Numbered from the stretch's first letter, positions 14,783 through 23,954 are shown. The stretch is 32,554 nt of DNA from Pseudomonadota bacterium (GCA_021811945.1 JAKAPE010000017.1:1-32554), one strand, 5' to 3'. The notes: a model not told the origin generated them from the letters alone. Numbers and translations: made by a program.

Positions 14783-16498
14783 ATGGGCAATCCTCGTCTG
14801 CCGGCGCGAGACGGGAGCGACGGTCTTCGCGCAGGGCTGCACTTTTCCAATGAGACCGGTCAGATCTGGTTGCGCGAACACCGCATGCTGCTCGCGCACG
14901 CCGGGGCGTTGGCTTCACTGCGTCAAGAGCTGATAGAAACGCTCGGTATCGACGGCGCCAGAGGCCTGTTCATGCGCATGGGCTACGTCTCGGGGGCGAG
15001 GAACGCCGAGCTTGCTCGTCTGCGTGCGCAGAGCACCTGGGACGTCGAGGCCTATGCGAGCGGCTTACAACTCCAGACGCTGGAAGGTATCGGGCGTCCT
15101 TCGACGGTGCGGCTCGAGTTGGATCGAACGGGCGGCTTTTATGCCGAGTTTCTCCTAGAAAACTCCTGGGAGGGACAATGGTACTGCCATGATTACGGGG
15201 TTCACTCGGCTCCCGTGTGCTGGATGCAGGTGGGTTACGCCTGCGGCTTTGCCTCCACCTTCGTGGGTCGCCCTATCCTATTCAAGGAGACCGAATGCAC
15301 CGGGATGGGGCAAGCCAACTGCCGCATCATCGGGAAGCCGGTCGGTGAGTGGGATGATGCAAGCGAATATAGCCTGTTCAACGATCCCGAGCTGCAAGCC
15401 GAGCCGCTGTTCAATCAGCAGGCACCGGCTCTGGAGCCGCGTTCGTCGAACGACGACACGGAAAAGCCGCCAGCGGACATGGTGGGTACCTCACCCGGCT
15501 TTCGTACTGCCTACAACCTGCTCAAGCCGGCCGCCGACAGCAGTATCACCGTGCTTCTTCTCGGGGAGACCGGCGTCGGCAAGGAATTGTTCGCGCGCGC
15601 GCTGCACAGCATGGGGCCGCGTTGCGGTGGACCGTTCGTCGCCGTAAACTGCGCGGCGATCCCCAGAGAGCTGGTCGAATCGGAACTCTTCGGCGTGGAA
15701 CGGGGCGCCTTTACCGGGGCGCATGCAACGCGCCTGGGAAGATTCGAGCGTGCCCACGGCGGCACCCTCTTTCTCGACGAAATCGGGGATCTGCCGCTCT
15801 CAACGCAGGGCAAGCTGCTGCGCGCGTTGCAAGAAGGCGAGATCGAGCGGCTCGGCGACCAAAGAATACGCAAGGTCGACGTTCGCCTGGTGGCAGCCAC
15901 CCAGGCGAAGCTCCAGCAATTGGTGAAGGAAGGGCGTTTCCGCCCTGATCTCTATTACCGTTTGAACGCCTACCAGATAGAGATACCGCCGCTTCGGGAA
16001 CGTAAAGAGGACATCTCGCCTCTCGCCAAGAGATTCCTGGCTAGATATTGCGCCGTCCACGGCAAGAAGCTGCGCGGCTTCACCGACAAGGCAAAACGCG
16101 CGCTCCTCACTTATCCGTGGCCGGGCAATATCCGCGAGCTGCAGAACATGGTCGAGCGCGGCGCCATCCTGGCGCCGAATGGATCCCGCGTGGAGGTCCA
16201 CCACCTGTTTCCCGTCGGCAACGGCCTCGTGCCGGAGGCCGGTCTCGACGAAAACGGAAGTCTCGATCTAAACCACGGCGACTCCGCGAAAAGGCTCTGC
16301 GAAGCCATGTTCAACAGCGTCCTGACGCTTGAGCAGATCGAGGCCACGCTGCTCGACATTGCAGTCGCCAAGGCGCGGGGCAACCTCTCCTCCGCCGCGC
16401 GCATGCTCGGCGTCACCCGCCCGCAGATCGCGTACCGCCTCAAGCGGATGCGCGAGCGAGCACGGCGGAATCAGCCAGCGCTCACCCAACAACCATGA
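14783..16498 (+). CDS. Sigma54-dependent aromatic-responsive activator (XylR/DmpR family)
   Basis: A 571-residue enhancer-binding protein with complete family layout. The XylR_N sensor (about 20-115) and V4R domain (about 120-190) come first. The AAA+ domain has Walker A GETGVGKE at 261-268, GAFTGA at 308-313 and Walker B GGTLFLDEIGDL. A C-terminal Fis-type HTH (ARGNLSSAARMLGVTRPQIAYRL) ends it. The V4R zinc ligands appear conserved with the spacing recalled for MopR/DmpR relatives: Cys146, Glu169, Cys172, Cys180. It is divergent from the phenylphosphate operon and should activate its sigma54 promoter on binding an aromatic effector. The ATG at 14783 gives a normal family N-terminus but has no ribosome site, so the mRNA may be nearly leaderless. 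A TTG at 14774 is a less likely start. Confidence 0.9.
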   Translation: MGNPRLPARDGSDGLRAGLHFSNETGQIWLREHRMLLAHAGALASLRQELIETLGIDGARGLFMRMGYVSGARNAELARLRAQSTWDVEAYASGLQLQTLEGIGRPSTVRLELDRTGGFYAEFLLENSWEGQWYCHDYGVHSAPVCWMQVGYACGFASTFVGRPILFKETECTGMGQANCRIIGKPVGEWDDASEYSLFNDPELQAEPLFNQQAPALEPRSSNDDTEKPPADMVGTSPGFRTAYNLLKPAADSSITVLLLGETGVGKELFARALHSMGPRCGGPFVAVNCAAIPRELVESELFGVERGAFTGAHATRLGRFERAHGGTLFLDEIGDLPLSTQGKLLRALQEGEIERLGDQRIRKVDVRLVAATQAKLQQLVKEGRFRPDLYYRLNAYQIEIPPLRERKEDISPLAKRFLARYCAVHGKKLRGFTDKAKRALLTYPWPGNIRELQNMVERGAILAPNGSRVEVHHLFPVGNGLVPEAGLDENGSLDLNHGDSAKRLCEAMFNSVLTLEQIEATLLDIAVAKARGNLSSAARMLGVTRPQIAYRLKRMRERARRNQPALTQQP

Positions 16499-16689
16499 CG
16501 CGGTAGCAGTTGCGCGCCCGCGCGCTGGAGTAGTTTCGCACGCATCACCTCACGATGCGGGCCATGCGCGGCTATGCGGGACCATGGGGGGCGGCGGTGT
16601 CTTACGTCATGAAAGCCTCACGATCGGCACCAGCTTGTCGAGGCTGGCGCTCCTCCGGACGTTGATCCCGGAGCTTAAGTCATGTGCAA
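16499..16689. other. Non-coding stretch after the sigma54 activator
   Basis: No gene or clear terminator is recognised. It leads into a region of decayed genes and may itself be decayed coding DNA. Confidence 0.3.
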
Positions 16690-17068
16690 AAGTCTGGATT
16701 TGAGATAATGGGCAGCGCCCGTTCGCCCGTTGGGGTCACAACTTGCCTTGCGTCTCACGGCGGCAAGTTTGGCAAGCGGGTCGAGCCTGTCAACGATGCG
16801 AAGCCCCGCCTGCGGGCATTTCGGCAGCCATCGGACGATAATCATAATCGCGCCAGCGCGCCGGAGCGATGCAGGCGACAGCTTGCGCATGAGCGACGAT
16901 ATGGCTGACCTCAAAATGCCGGTGCGCCGGCAGCATCAACACGGGAATGACCCCGATTCGCACCAGGGCAAGAAAGGCCAAAATGAAATCGACCCCGTCG
17001 GCAGTTGCAGGACGACACGCTCGCCCGGCAGGAACCCTCGCTCCTGAAATTGGCGCGCCAGCCGTTCA
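16690..17068 (-). pseudogene. Frameshifted N-terminal fragment of acyl-CoA/aryl-AMP ligase
   Basis: Reading the minus strand downward, segments typical of the N-terminal part of AMP-forming ligases (2,3-dihydroxybenzoate-AMP ligase type) appear in changing frames. First ERLARQFQERGFLPGERVV, then, after a lost base near 16999, GVDFILAFLALVRIGVIPV with LPAHRHFEVSHIVAHAQAV and RWRDYDYRPMAAE, then after another shift CPQAGLRIVD. At least two indels and in-frame stops are needed, and the C-terminal two thirds are absent. Such a ligase could once have activated an aromatic acid such as 4-hydroxybenzoate, but the fragment cannot be active. It abuts a relaxase fragment on the other strand. Confidence 0.7.
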
Positions 17069-17224
17069 GGTCGCTACGCCATGATCGACGACGGAATGGG
17101 GTTTCAGCTCGTGCCGTGGCGACCGGTGCTGGAGCACCAGCTTGGACAGAGTATCACAGGGTTGATGACCGCCACAGGGGATGTCGAATGGCGCTTCGGT
17201 CAGAGGCGCGGCCTGGGCATCTGA
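17069..17224 (+). pseudogene. C-terminal remnant of conjugative relaxase (DUF3363 type)
   Basis: The last ~50 codons read GRYAMIDDGMGFQLVPW followed by RPVLEHQLGQ and a closing WRFGQRRGLGI then stop. This is the hallmark C-terminus of VirD2-like relaxases with a DUF3363 domain, found on integrative conjugative elements and plasmids. Everything upstream of the last ~50 residues is missing and replaced by the ligase fragment on the other strand. It ends 14 bp before the convergent LysR stop. It marks a past integration or deletion event at this point. Confidence 0.7.
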
Positions 17225-17237
17225 GACCATATCGCCA

Positions 17238-18143
17238 TCAGATCGATGCTGAGCCTACCGTCGCCGATTTGCCGATGGGGAGAAGCTCGCTCAGCAGCCG
17301 GTTGGGGAAGCGACGTTTCTGCACGATCGCATAAAAGGTCTCTGTCACCTCCGGGATCCGGCAATGCTCGACGAGAACGCCCGTTTCCAGCTCATCGCGC
17401 ACAACGATCGGCGGCACGAGCGTAACGCATTCTCGTTCGCGCGCGAGTAATCGCAGCATCGCCATGTCGTCGACTTCGGCGAGAATGATGGGTCTGATCC
17501 CCGCGAATTCGAGCACTCGGTCGAACGCGACGCGGATGTCGCTGTCCAAGCTCGGCAGAAGCACCGGCTCGATCCGCAGATCGTCAGGAAATCTGAACTT
17601 CCGTTTGTTGGGCCGCGGGTGGCCGACGAGACTCACCGGCTGCTGATTGAGCAAGTGATTCCGTAAGGACGATCGCGCGTCGCGTGGAGCAGCGCCATTG
17701 GCCAAAACGACGTCGATCGCGTAGGCTTCGAGTTGGGCCAGCAGGTCTCGGATATTGCTGGAGCGAACGATCAGCTCGACGTCGGAGCGTCCTACGAGGG
17801 GGCGAAGGAATTCGAGCTGGAAGTTCCTTGAAAGCGTGGTCAGAGCACCGACCCTCAGAACCTGACGGCTGGCGATTGGCCGTCCCCGCAGAGTGCTCAT
17901 CAATTCGTCGCCGGCTTTGAAGACCGTGTCGGCATAGTCGAGTGCGATCTGGCCAGCCTCGGTCAGAACGAGCTTCTTCCCCGCGCGATCAAACAGCTTG
18001 TGACCCATCTGATGTTCGAGCTTTTGAATCTGCACCGACAAAGCCGACTGCGACAGGTTCATTTGCTCGGCCGCACGGGTCAGGCTCCCCTCGTGCGCGA
18101 CCGCCCAGAAATAGCGCAGGTGGTTGTAATTCAGATCTCTCAT
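17238..18143 (-). CDS. LysR-family regulator (NhaR-like)
   Basis: A 301-residue LysR-type regulator. The N-terminal HTH (NYNHLRYFWAVAHEGSLT, then LSQSALSVQIQKLE) is of the NhaR-like subgroup, followed by a substrate-binding-like effector domain (about 95-300). It is divergent from dabB. LysR genes commonly flank dab operons, so it most likely controls carbon-uptake genes in response to CO2/bicarbonate state or a metabolite; the NhaR-like sequence leaves ion sensing possible. The start codon lies inside an inverted-repeat operator and there is no Shine-Dalgarno sequence. A TTGAGT / TTTAAT pair (16-bp spacing) would give a transcript starting about two bases before the ATG. Confidence 0.9.
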   Translation of the reverse strand: MRDLNYNHLRYFWAVAHEGSLTRAAEQMNLSQSALSVQIQKLEHQMGHKLFDRAGKKLVLTEAGQIALDYADTVFKAGDELMSTLRGRPIASRQVLRVGALTTLSRNFQLEFLRPLVGRSDVELIVRSSNIRDLLAQLEAYAIDVVLANGAAPRDARSSLRNHLLNQQPVSLVGHPRPNKRKFRFPDDLRIEPVLLPSLDSDIRVAFDRVLEFAGIRPIILAEVDDMAMLRLLARERECVTLVPPIVVRDELETGVLVEHCRIPEVTETFYAIVQKRRFPNRLLSELLPIGKSATVGSASI

Positions 18144-18169
18144 ATCGTTTTATTAAACCGAACGATATG
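18141..18169. promoter_or_regulatory. LysR operator: perfect 9-bp inverted repeat
   Basis: CATATCGTT - N11 - AACGATATG, a symmetrical LysR-type (T-N11-A style) site between lysR and dabB. Its left edge (18141-18143) is the lysR start codon itself, so occupancy would block lysR transcription (autorepression). It lies about 80-110 bp ahead of dabB, in position for activation. Confidence 0.7.
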
Positions 18170-18251
18170 GGCGACTCAATGAATTTTTCTGACGCCAAGC
18201 GCTCCGGTACGACTTTCCCCGAACCGAACTTCGCGTCGAAGGGGACATGTC

Positions 18252-19811
18252 GTGTCGATCTGCCTCTCGCCATTGCTGGCGCCCGTTCCGCTGATCATCG
18301 GCGCGGCGATCGGCTTCCTCACCAAGGGACGCAGGCCCAGGCTTCTCCCTAGACTGGCTGAAATCGCCGCACTCCTGGCGCTGGTCGCCGCGTTGGTTTC
18401 GGCGGCCGGCCTGATCTTATTCGGACCCGGGGTCAGTCCCGTGATCGGGCTTCAGGGCGTAGGACTGTCGGTGCGTCTGGACGCCGTCAGCGCGACCATG
18501 CTGCTTCTGGTGACCTTCATCGGGTGGGTCGTCGTCCGCTACGCCGGGACCTATCTGGACGGCGAGGCCCGGCAAGGCGCCTTCACCGGCTGGCTCTGTA
18601 TGACGCTCGCCTCGGTGTTGCTGCTCGTCACCGCTGGCAATCTGATCCAGCTCGTTCTCGCCTGGATCGCCACCAGTCTCTTCCTGCACCGGCTCCTCTT
18701 GTTCTACCCCGATCGCGTGGCCGCGCGGCGCGCGGCTCGCAAGAAGTTCATCACGGCGCGCATGGGAGACGTTGCGCTGCTCGCGGCGGTCGCGCTGCTC
18801 GCGGCGGCCTATGGTTCGGGCGATATCGGTTCGATTCTGAAGGCCGCCCGCGCGGGAGAAGGCGGAAATCTTGCGGTGGCGGCGGCTGACCTGCTGGCAC
18901 TCGCAGCGATGCTGAAGTCAGCCCAGTTTCCGACCCATGGCTGGCTGACCGAGGTCATGGAGACGCCCACGCCGGTATCGGCCCTCCTCCATGCGGGCGT
19001 GATCAACGCCGGCGGGTTTCTGTTGATCCGCTTCGCGGACGTCATGCTACTGGCCCCGGGCGTGCTCGCGTTCCTCGTGATGATCGGCGGTTTCACGGCG
19101 CTGTTCGGCAGCCTGGTCATGCTGACCCAACCCGCGGTGAAGACCTCGCTCGCCTGGTCGACCGTCGCACAAATGGGCTTCATGATCTTCGAGTGCGGGC
19201 TCGCGCTCTTCCCACTCGCGCTGCTGCACATCGTGGCGCACTCGCTCTACAAGGCCCACTCCTTCCTCGCGTCTGGCGGGGCTGTGGAAAGGGTCGCCGC
19301 CATCCGCAGGCCAGGTCCGGTCGCCGTCCCCGACGCCGGTGCGGTCGGCCGAGCCTTCGTCTCCGCGCTCGTCATCTACGTCCTCATCGGGCTCGGCTTT
19401 GGCTTGGCGCACAAGTCGCCCCAGGCCATAGCGCTGGGCGCCATCCTCATCTTTGGCGTAACCTACGTGCTGGCGCAGGGCTTCGCCGATGCGGCGCCCC
19501 GGGCGCTCACCCGGCGCACGGCCGTCTACGCCGTGGCGACCTCGGTCGGCTACTTCGCGCATCAGGCGGCGGCGACGTCTCTCACCGCAGGCGTTCTGCC
19601 GGCGACACCCTCGCCGGGACCGCTGGAATGGGCGCTCATCGTGCTCGCCGTCATCAGCTTCGGCCTGGCCGCGATCGTGCAGGCCATGTTCCCGCTCTGG
19701 GCCTACCACCCCGCCGCCGCGGGCCTGCGCGTGCATCTCTCGAACGGCTTCTACGCTAACGCCGTCTTCGACCGGATCGTTGGCGGCTGGTTCACCCGCA
19801 GCGCGTTCTGA
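18252..19811 (+). CDS. dabB: DabB: proton-conducting membrane subunit of inorganic-carbon transporter
   Basis: A 519-residue, highly hydrophobic relative of NuoL/Mrp antiporter subunits with about 13 predicted transmembrane helices. Conserved ion-path segments are visible: [17 protein letters not shown] with [15 protein letters not shown], then [16 protein letters not shown], and [13 protein letters not shown]. Its partner dabA follows, which separates it from complex I. DabB is expected to pass cations (H+ or Na+) to drive vectorial CO2 hydration by DabA, accumulating bicarbonate. The GTG at 18252 is chosen for its AAGGGG site 7 bases upstream and lack of an in-frame ATG nearby. It overlaps nothing, and 29 bp separate it from dabA. 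Protein divergence of its C-terminus from NuoL is normal for DabB. Confidence 0.88.
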   Translation: MSICLSPLLAPVPLIIGAAIGFLTKGRRPRLLPRLAEIAALLALVAALVSAAGLILFGPGVSPVIGLQGVGLSVRLDAVSATMLLLVTFIGWVVVRYAGTYLDGEARQGAFTGWLCMTLASVLLLVTAGNLIQLVLAWIATSLFLHRLLLFYPDRVAARRAARKKFITARMGDVALLAAVALLAAAYGSGDIGSILKAARAGEGGNLAVAAADLLALAAMLKSAQFPTHGWLTEVMETPTPVSALLHAGVINAGGFLLIRFADVMLLAPGVLAFLVMIGGFTALFGSLVMLTQPAVKTSLAWSTVAQMGFMIFECGLALFPLALLHIVAHSLYKAHSFLASGGAVERVAAIRRPGPVAVPDAGAVGRAFVSALVIYVLIGLGFGLAHKSPQAIALGAILIFGVTYVLAQGFADAAPRALTRRTAVYAVATSVGYFAHQAAATSLTAGVLPATPSPGPLEWALIVLAVISFGLAAIVQAMFPLWAYHPAAAGLRVHLSNGFYANAVFDRIVGGWFTRSAF

Positions 19812-19840
19812 CTGGCCAGAGCTTTCAAGGAGCTTTGAAA

Positions 19841-22267
19841 ATGTCGCCCCCAATTGCATCGGCGCCGGTCGATCTAAAGGTTGTCACGACCGCAGCCGAT
19901 CGCGCGGCTCGGGCTGTCCCTCCGGTCTGGCCTCTAGCGTCGAGCGTCGCGGTCAATCCCTTCCTGGGTCAGACAGGCGAGAGCCTCGCAACGGCGGGCG
20001 CGCGCCTTGCGCGCGTCGCGGGCGCCGCCGTGACCATGCCGCGGGGCTGGTATCGCGAGAAGATCTCCTCCGGGGCGATTTCCGACGAGGACCTGCTCGC
20101 GGCTTGGGCGAACGCGCCTGTGCATCTGCGGCCGACCGATCTGAGCGCCCTGAAGGCCGCCACTGCTTCCGATGCGCCGAAGCCGGTCGCTCTGCCCACG
20201 ATCGCGGACCTCGCGGCGGAGATCTCAGGGATCGACTGGCCTAGCGTGATCGCCGAGCGGTTCGGCGCCTGGGCGGCGGGATATTTCGACGAAAGTCAGG
20301 CGCTCTGGGCTGCGCCGCGCGGCAACAGCGCCTATGCGGCCTGGCGGGCCATGGCCATGCACGACCTGACGCCGAAAATCGCAGGTCTGCCTGGCTTTGT
20401 GCTTCACGTCTCGAAGGCGCCTGAAGCCGCCATGGCCTTGATGGCCCGGGTGACCGATCGGCTCAGCCTCGGGCCTGAGGCCATGGAAACCTACTTCCAC
20501 CAGATGCTTATGATGCTGGGCGGCTGGGCTCAGTATGCGCGCTACAAGCTCTGGCGTGCGGAGCTCGCCGGCGGATCAGATCAGGCGATCACGGACTTCC
20601 TTGCGGTCCGGCTGATCTGGGAAGAGGCCCTGTTTCTCCGCTATGGCGCGCAGATCGCCGACAGGTGGGCGAGCGTACGTGTAGGCCACGCGGCGCCGAT
20701 CGAGGCGACGGCCGACCTCGTGATCGACGCTATCCTGCAGGAGGCGGCGGAGCGTTCCGCCCAGCGGGCGCTGGCGACGACGCTCGCAGAGGGCTGCGCG
20801 CAAGAGATCACCGATCGCCCTCTTCTGCAGGCCGCGTTCTGCATCGACGTCCGCTCGGAGGTGTTCCGCCGCGCCCTGGAGAGCGTGAACCCTCAAATCC
20901 AGACGCTCGGCTTCGCCGGCTTCTTTGGCCTCACCACGGCGCACCGTCGCTTCGCCTCGGACGTCGAGGAACTGCGGTTTCCTGTCCTGCTCAACCCGGC
21001 CCTCAGGTCCTGCTCCGGCGGACCGGACCTCGCCGCAGCCGATTTGTCCGCGAGAGTGAAGGCGCGGGCAAAACGCGCGTGGGGTCGGTTCAAGCTCGCC
21101 GCCGTTTCGTCTTTTGCGTTCGTCGAGGCGACGGGTTCGATCTGCGCCGGCAAGCTCGTGGGCGACGCGTTGGGGCTCCATGGAGCCCCAGCCCCGAACG
21201 AGCCCGCGCCCCGGCTTAACCCCGCGCTTGATCTCGCCACCCGGACCAAGGCCGCCGAGGTGGTCCTGCGGGCCATGTCCTTGACCTCGGGCTTCGCAAG
21301 GTTGGTCGTGCTCGCGGGGCACGGGGCCAATGTCGTCAACAATCCCTACGCCAGCGGGCTGCACTGCGGCGCCTGTGGCGGTTATTCCGGGGACGTCAAC
21401 GCTCGCCTGTTGGCGGCGCTCCTGAACGATCCCGAGGTGCGGGCGGGGCTGGCGCGGAACGGCGTCGAGATTCCCGCCGACACCCTGTTCCTGGCGGCGC
21501 TGCACGACACGACGACGGATCAGGTGACCGTCTATGCCGACGATCATCCCTCCGCGACTCATCATCAGGACATCCGCCAGGCCAAGACCTGGTTCGCGGC
21601 GGCGGGCAGGCTCGTCCGGGGCGAGCGCGCCCTCAGGCTGCCTCGGGCCGCGCATGAGGGCTTCATCCCGAGACGGAGCCGCGATTGGTCCGAGACGCGC
21701 CCCGAATGGGCGCTCGCCGGATGCAAGGCGTTCATCGCCGCGCCAAGGGCGCGCACCGCCGGCAGGAGCCTGGAGGGACGCGCTTTCCTGCATGACTATG
21801 ATTGGAAAGAGGACAAGAGCTTCAGCGTCCTCGAACTGATCCTGACCGCGCCGGTTGTCGTCGCGAGTTGGATCAGCTTGCAATACTACGGATCGACCGT
21901 AGCGCCCGGGGTCTTTGGCGGCGGCAACAAGCTCCTGCACAACGTCACAGGCGGCATCGGCGTCGTCGAGGGTAACGGCGGCCTGTTGCGGGCGGGCCTT
22001 CCCTGGCAGTCGATCCATGACGGCGAGGCGTACGCGCACGAACCGCTGCGTTTGTCGGTCTGCGTTGAGGCGCCCCGCCAGGCGATGACGGACGTCCTGA
22101 GCCGTCACGACAACGTCCGCGCCCTCTTCGACAACGGATGGCTGCACCTCTTCGCCCTAAACGAGGAGGGGCGCATGGCCTGGCGTTACGCCGGCGATCT
22201 CCAATGGACCGCGATGGACGACGTAGAAGCCGCCGAGCGGCAGCCCCGGCTCATGGTCGCGGTCTGA
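19841..22267 (+). CDS. dabA: DabA: zinc carbonic-anhydrase-like subunit (DUF2309)
   Basis: An 808-residue DUF2309 protein, the peripheral subunit of the Dab inorganic-carbon pump. The beta-carbonic-anhydrase-like metal site is intact: Cys334 and Asp336 in CIDVRSE, His494 in [12 protein letters not shown], and Cys509 in GLHCGACGG. The His-to-Cys spacing of 15 equals that of the Halothiobacillus protein. With DabB it should hydrate CO2 in one direction, powered by the cation gradient, raising cytoplasmic bicarbonate. The ATG at 19841 has AAGGAG 8 bases upstream; a TTG at 19835 is too close to that site. Dab is best known from autotrophs, but it also supplies heterotrophs with bicarbonate for anaplerotic or other carboxylases. 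No Calvin-cycle genes are in the window. Confidence 0.92.
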   Translation: MSPPIASAPVDLKVVTTAADRAARAVPPVWPLASSVAVNPFLGQTGESLATAGARLARVAGAAVTMPRGWYREKISSGAISDEDLLAAWANAPVHLRPTDLSALKAATASDAPKPVALPTIADLAAEISGIDWPSVIAERFGAWAAGYFDESQALWAAPRGNSAYAAWRAMAMHDLTPKIAGLPGFVLHVSKAPEAAMALMARVTDRLSLGPEAMETYFHQMLMMLGGWAQYARYKLWRAELAGGSDQAITDFLAVRLIWEEALFLRYGAQIADRWASVRVGHAAPIEATADLVIDAILQEAAERSAQRALATTLAEGCAQEITDRPLLQAAFCIDVRSEVFRRALESVNPQIQTLGFAGFFGLTTAHRRFASDVEELRFPVLLNPALRSCSGGPDLAAADLSARVKARAKRAWGRFKLAAVSSFAFVEATGSICAGKLVGDALGLHGAPAPNEPAPRLNPALDLATRTKAAEVVLRAMSLTSGFARLVVLAGHGANVVNNPYASGLHCGACGGYSGDVNARLLAALLNDPEVRAGLARNGVEIPADTLFLAALHDTTTDQVTVYADDHPSATHHQDIRQAKTWFAAAGRLVRGERALRLPRAAHEGFIPRRSRDWSETRPEWALAGCKAFIAAPRARTAGRSLEGRAFLHDYDWKEDKSFSVLELILTAPVVVASWISLQYYGSTVAPGVFGGGNKLLHNVTGGIGVVEGNGGLLRAGLPWQSIHDGEAYAHEPLRLSVCVEAPRQAMTDVLSRHDNVRALFDNGWLHLFALNEEGRMAWRYAGDLQWTAMDDVEAAERQPRLMVAV

Positions 22268-22468
22268 GGGCTGGCCATGCTCAGTTGGTCGGAACGAGCC
22301 GGCGTTCGGGTGCGGTTTCTGGAACCCGCCGGTCCGAAACGCGGGCTTGAGGTCATGTTCTGTGGTTCGGCTCGGAATCAAGGGCAAACTGCTTGAAGTT
22401 GACGCCAAACAAGCCGCTCCGCCGATGCGGAGAATCCGAGTGCCGCTGGTCCAAGGGAGGCCATTGCT

Positions 22469-23140
22469 ATGCCGACTCGAATCTATCTGGTTCGACATGG
22501 GGCGACCCAGCTTACGGAAGAAGATCGCTTCGCCGGCTCCTCCGACGTCAACCTGTCGGCCGAAGGTCGTAGGCAAGTCGCGAGCCTCGCCGAAAGGCTG
22601 AAGAACGAAAGGCTCGACGCCATCTACACAAGCCCCCTTGCTCGCACCCTTGAAACGGCGCGAATCCTCGCCTCCCCGCATGGTCTTGAGCCAATCCCCG
22701 AGTTCTACCTCAAGGAAGTCGACTATGGGCGTTGGGAAGGGTTGCGGCGCACCGAGGTGGAACGTGACTTTGAGACCGAATACGCGATCTGGCAGGAAGA
22801 CCCGTTCACGATCGCGCCGAAAGGCGGTGAATCAGGGCTGAATGCCCTTAATCGTATTCTGCCAGTTGTGCGGCGCATCGTCGAGACACACCGTCATCGG
22901 AGCGTGCTGGTGGTTTCGCACAAGGGTACCAATCGGCTGCTGATCAGCAGCCTGCTAGGTTTCGATATGCGAAGCTACCGGGATCGCCTTGATCAAAGTC
23001 CAGCAGCTCTGAACATCCTCGACTTCATGAGCGAGGTGCGTCCGCGTCTGCGACTTTTCAATGACGTCTCCCACTACGAGGGCATCCCGGCGCGCGTTCC
23101 GTGGCTGAACGCCTCACCGCGGAATACCGAACATCCCTGA
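22469..23140 (+). CDS. Histidine phosphatase superfamily protein (phosphoglycerate mutase-like)
   Basis: A 223-residue branch-1 histidine phosphatase. The phospho-accepting RHG lies at residues 9-11 (IYLVRHGATQ), the second catalytic His is in VVSHKGTNRLL, and there is a conserved acidic DYGRWEG in between. Ribosome site GGGAGG lies about 8 bases before the ATG. It is 200 bp after dabA on the same strand and may be co-transcribed. Members include cofactor-dependent mutases, alpha-ribazole phosphatase and sugar-phosphate phosphatases; the substrate cannot be told from sequence. A role in clearing phosphorylated metabolites is possible but unsupported. Confidence 0.87.
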   Translation: MPTRIYLVRHGATQLTEEDRFAGSSDVNLSAEGRRQVASLAERLKNERLDAIYTSPLARTLETARILASPHGLEPIPEFYLKEVDYGRWEGLRRTEVERDFETEYAIWQEDPFTIAPKGGESGLNALNRILPVVRRIVETHRHRSVLVVSHKGTNRLLISSLLGFDMRSYRDRLDQSPAALNILDFMSEVRPRLRLFNDVSHYEGIPARVPWLNASPRNTEHP

Positions 23141-23243
23141 CCTTTAGCTAATCTTTAGGATGCGCCGAACCGACAACACGCGCCAGCCGGGCCGCCCGCG
23201 CTTTCGTAAGGAACCGAGGGTCAACAAATTCCACACGCGCGGA

Positions 23244-23400
23244 TCATGAAACCAGACGCTGGAACAGAATGCGGGTTTCAGCGGAGGGTGCGCGATCCTC
23301 CTGACGCCGGAGCGCGCCTATGCACAGGCGATATTGCCGCTCGATCGCATCGCGTCGCCCCATCCGATGGAAGATGTGCATCAGCTCCTGATGCGCCGGC
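23244..23400 (-). pseudogene. C-terminal fragment of BTAD-type transcriptional regulator
   Basis: About 50 codons read AHQELMHIFHRMGRRDAIE, QYRLCIGALRRQED and APSAETRILFQRL before a stop. This is the helical repeat pattern that ends a bacterial transcriptional activator (BTAD) domain, as in SARP-like or adenylate-cyclase-linked regulators. The DNA-binding and core parts are missing. Upstream the frame runs into a different truncated gene. Confidence 0.6.
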
Positions 23401-23756
23401 AATGGCATGCACGATGGTTGCATCAGCTTCATCGTGCGCTTTGCGCAGGATGTCCGCAGCGAACCGCGCCGGGTCGTCATCAATGCCGGCCAATTTTTGA
23501 TATCGCGTGCCGGCCGCAGGGATCAGTCCGGCCGACAGCGCAGTCGATCCCCGCGGCAGCGGATCGCGCTCAAGCATCAGCACGTCGGCGTTCAGCTCAC
23601 GCGCCGATAGAGCTGCGCAAAAGCCCGCCGCGCCGGCGCCCACAACGATGACCGGCACGCTGGTCGCAAATCCCTCGCCCGGCGCCGCCTTGATCAAACG
23701 TTCCCCAATGCGGTAACGCGGTCCCGTCGGGGCGTGTATTGCCGCGCTTAGGACCT
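23400..23756 (-). pseudogene. N-terminal fragment of FAD-dependent oxidoreductase
   Basis: The minus strand encodes VPVIVVGAGAAGFCAALSARE (the Rossmann FAD motif), then LMLERDPLPRGSTALSAGLIPAAGTRYQ, of the fumarate reductase/succinate dehydrogenase flavoprotein group. It breaks off near 23400, where coding similarity switches frame to a BTAD fragment. No start codon lies between the upstream in-frame stop (about 23770) and the conserved part except an internal TTG, so the 5' end is damaged too. Only about 115 of the usual ~450-500 residues remain. Confidence 0.65.
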
Positions 23757-23954
23757 CGGTAGGAGTTGACTAAGTCCTACTGGCGAAAATCAGACTGCGC
23801 TCCGAAAGCGAGCGAAATGCGGCGTTGGCGCGAACTAAGTGCATCGCAGCATAAGCTGAAGAGGAGCAGTTGCCGGCCCAGCCTCTTTCGCCGACCAGTT
23901 GCGTTATCTAAATATTTCCAAGAAACCTTGCGCCATTGTCCGGAGTAGATCCCT

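Noticed and set aside
20576-22147. Long minus-strand open frame (523 codons) opposite dabA
   Set aside because: Antisense of DabA, whose metal site and length are fully consistent. The reverse frame shows no domain and a shadow-like composition.
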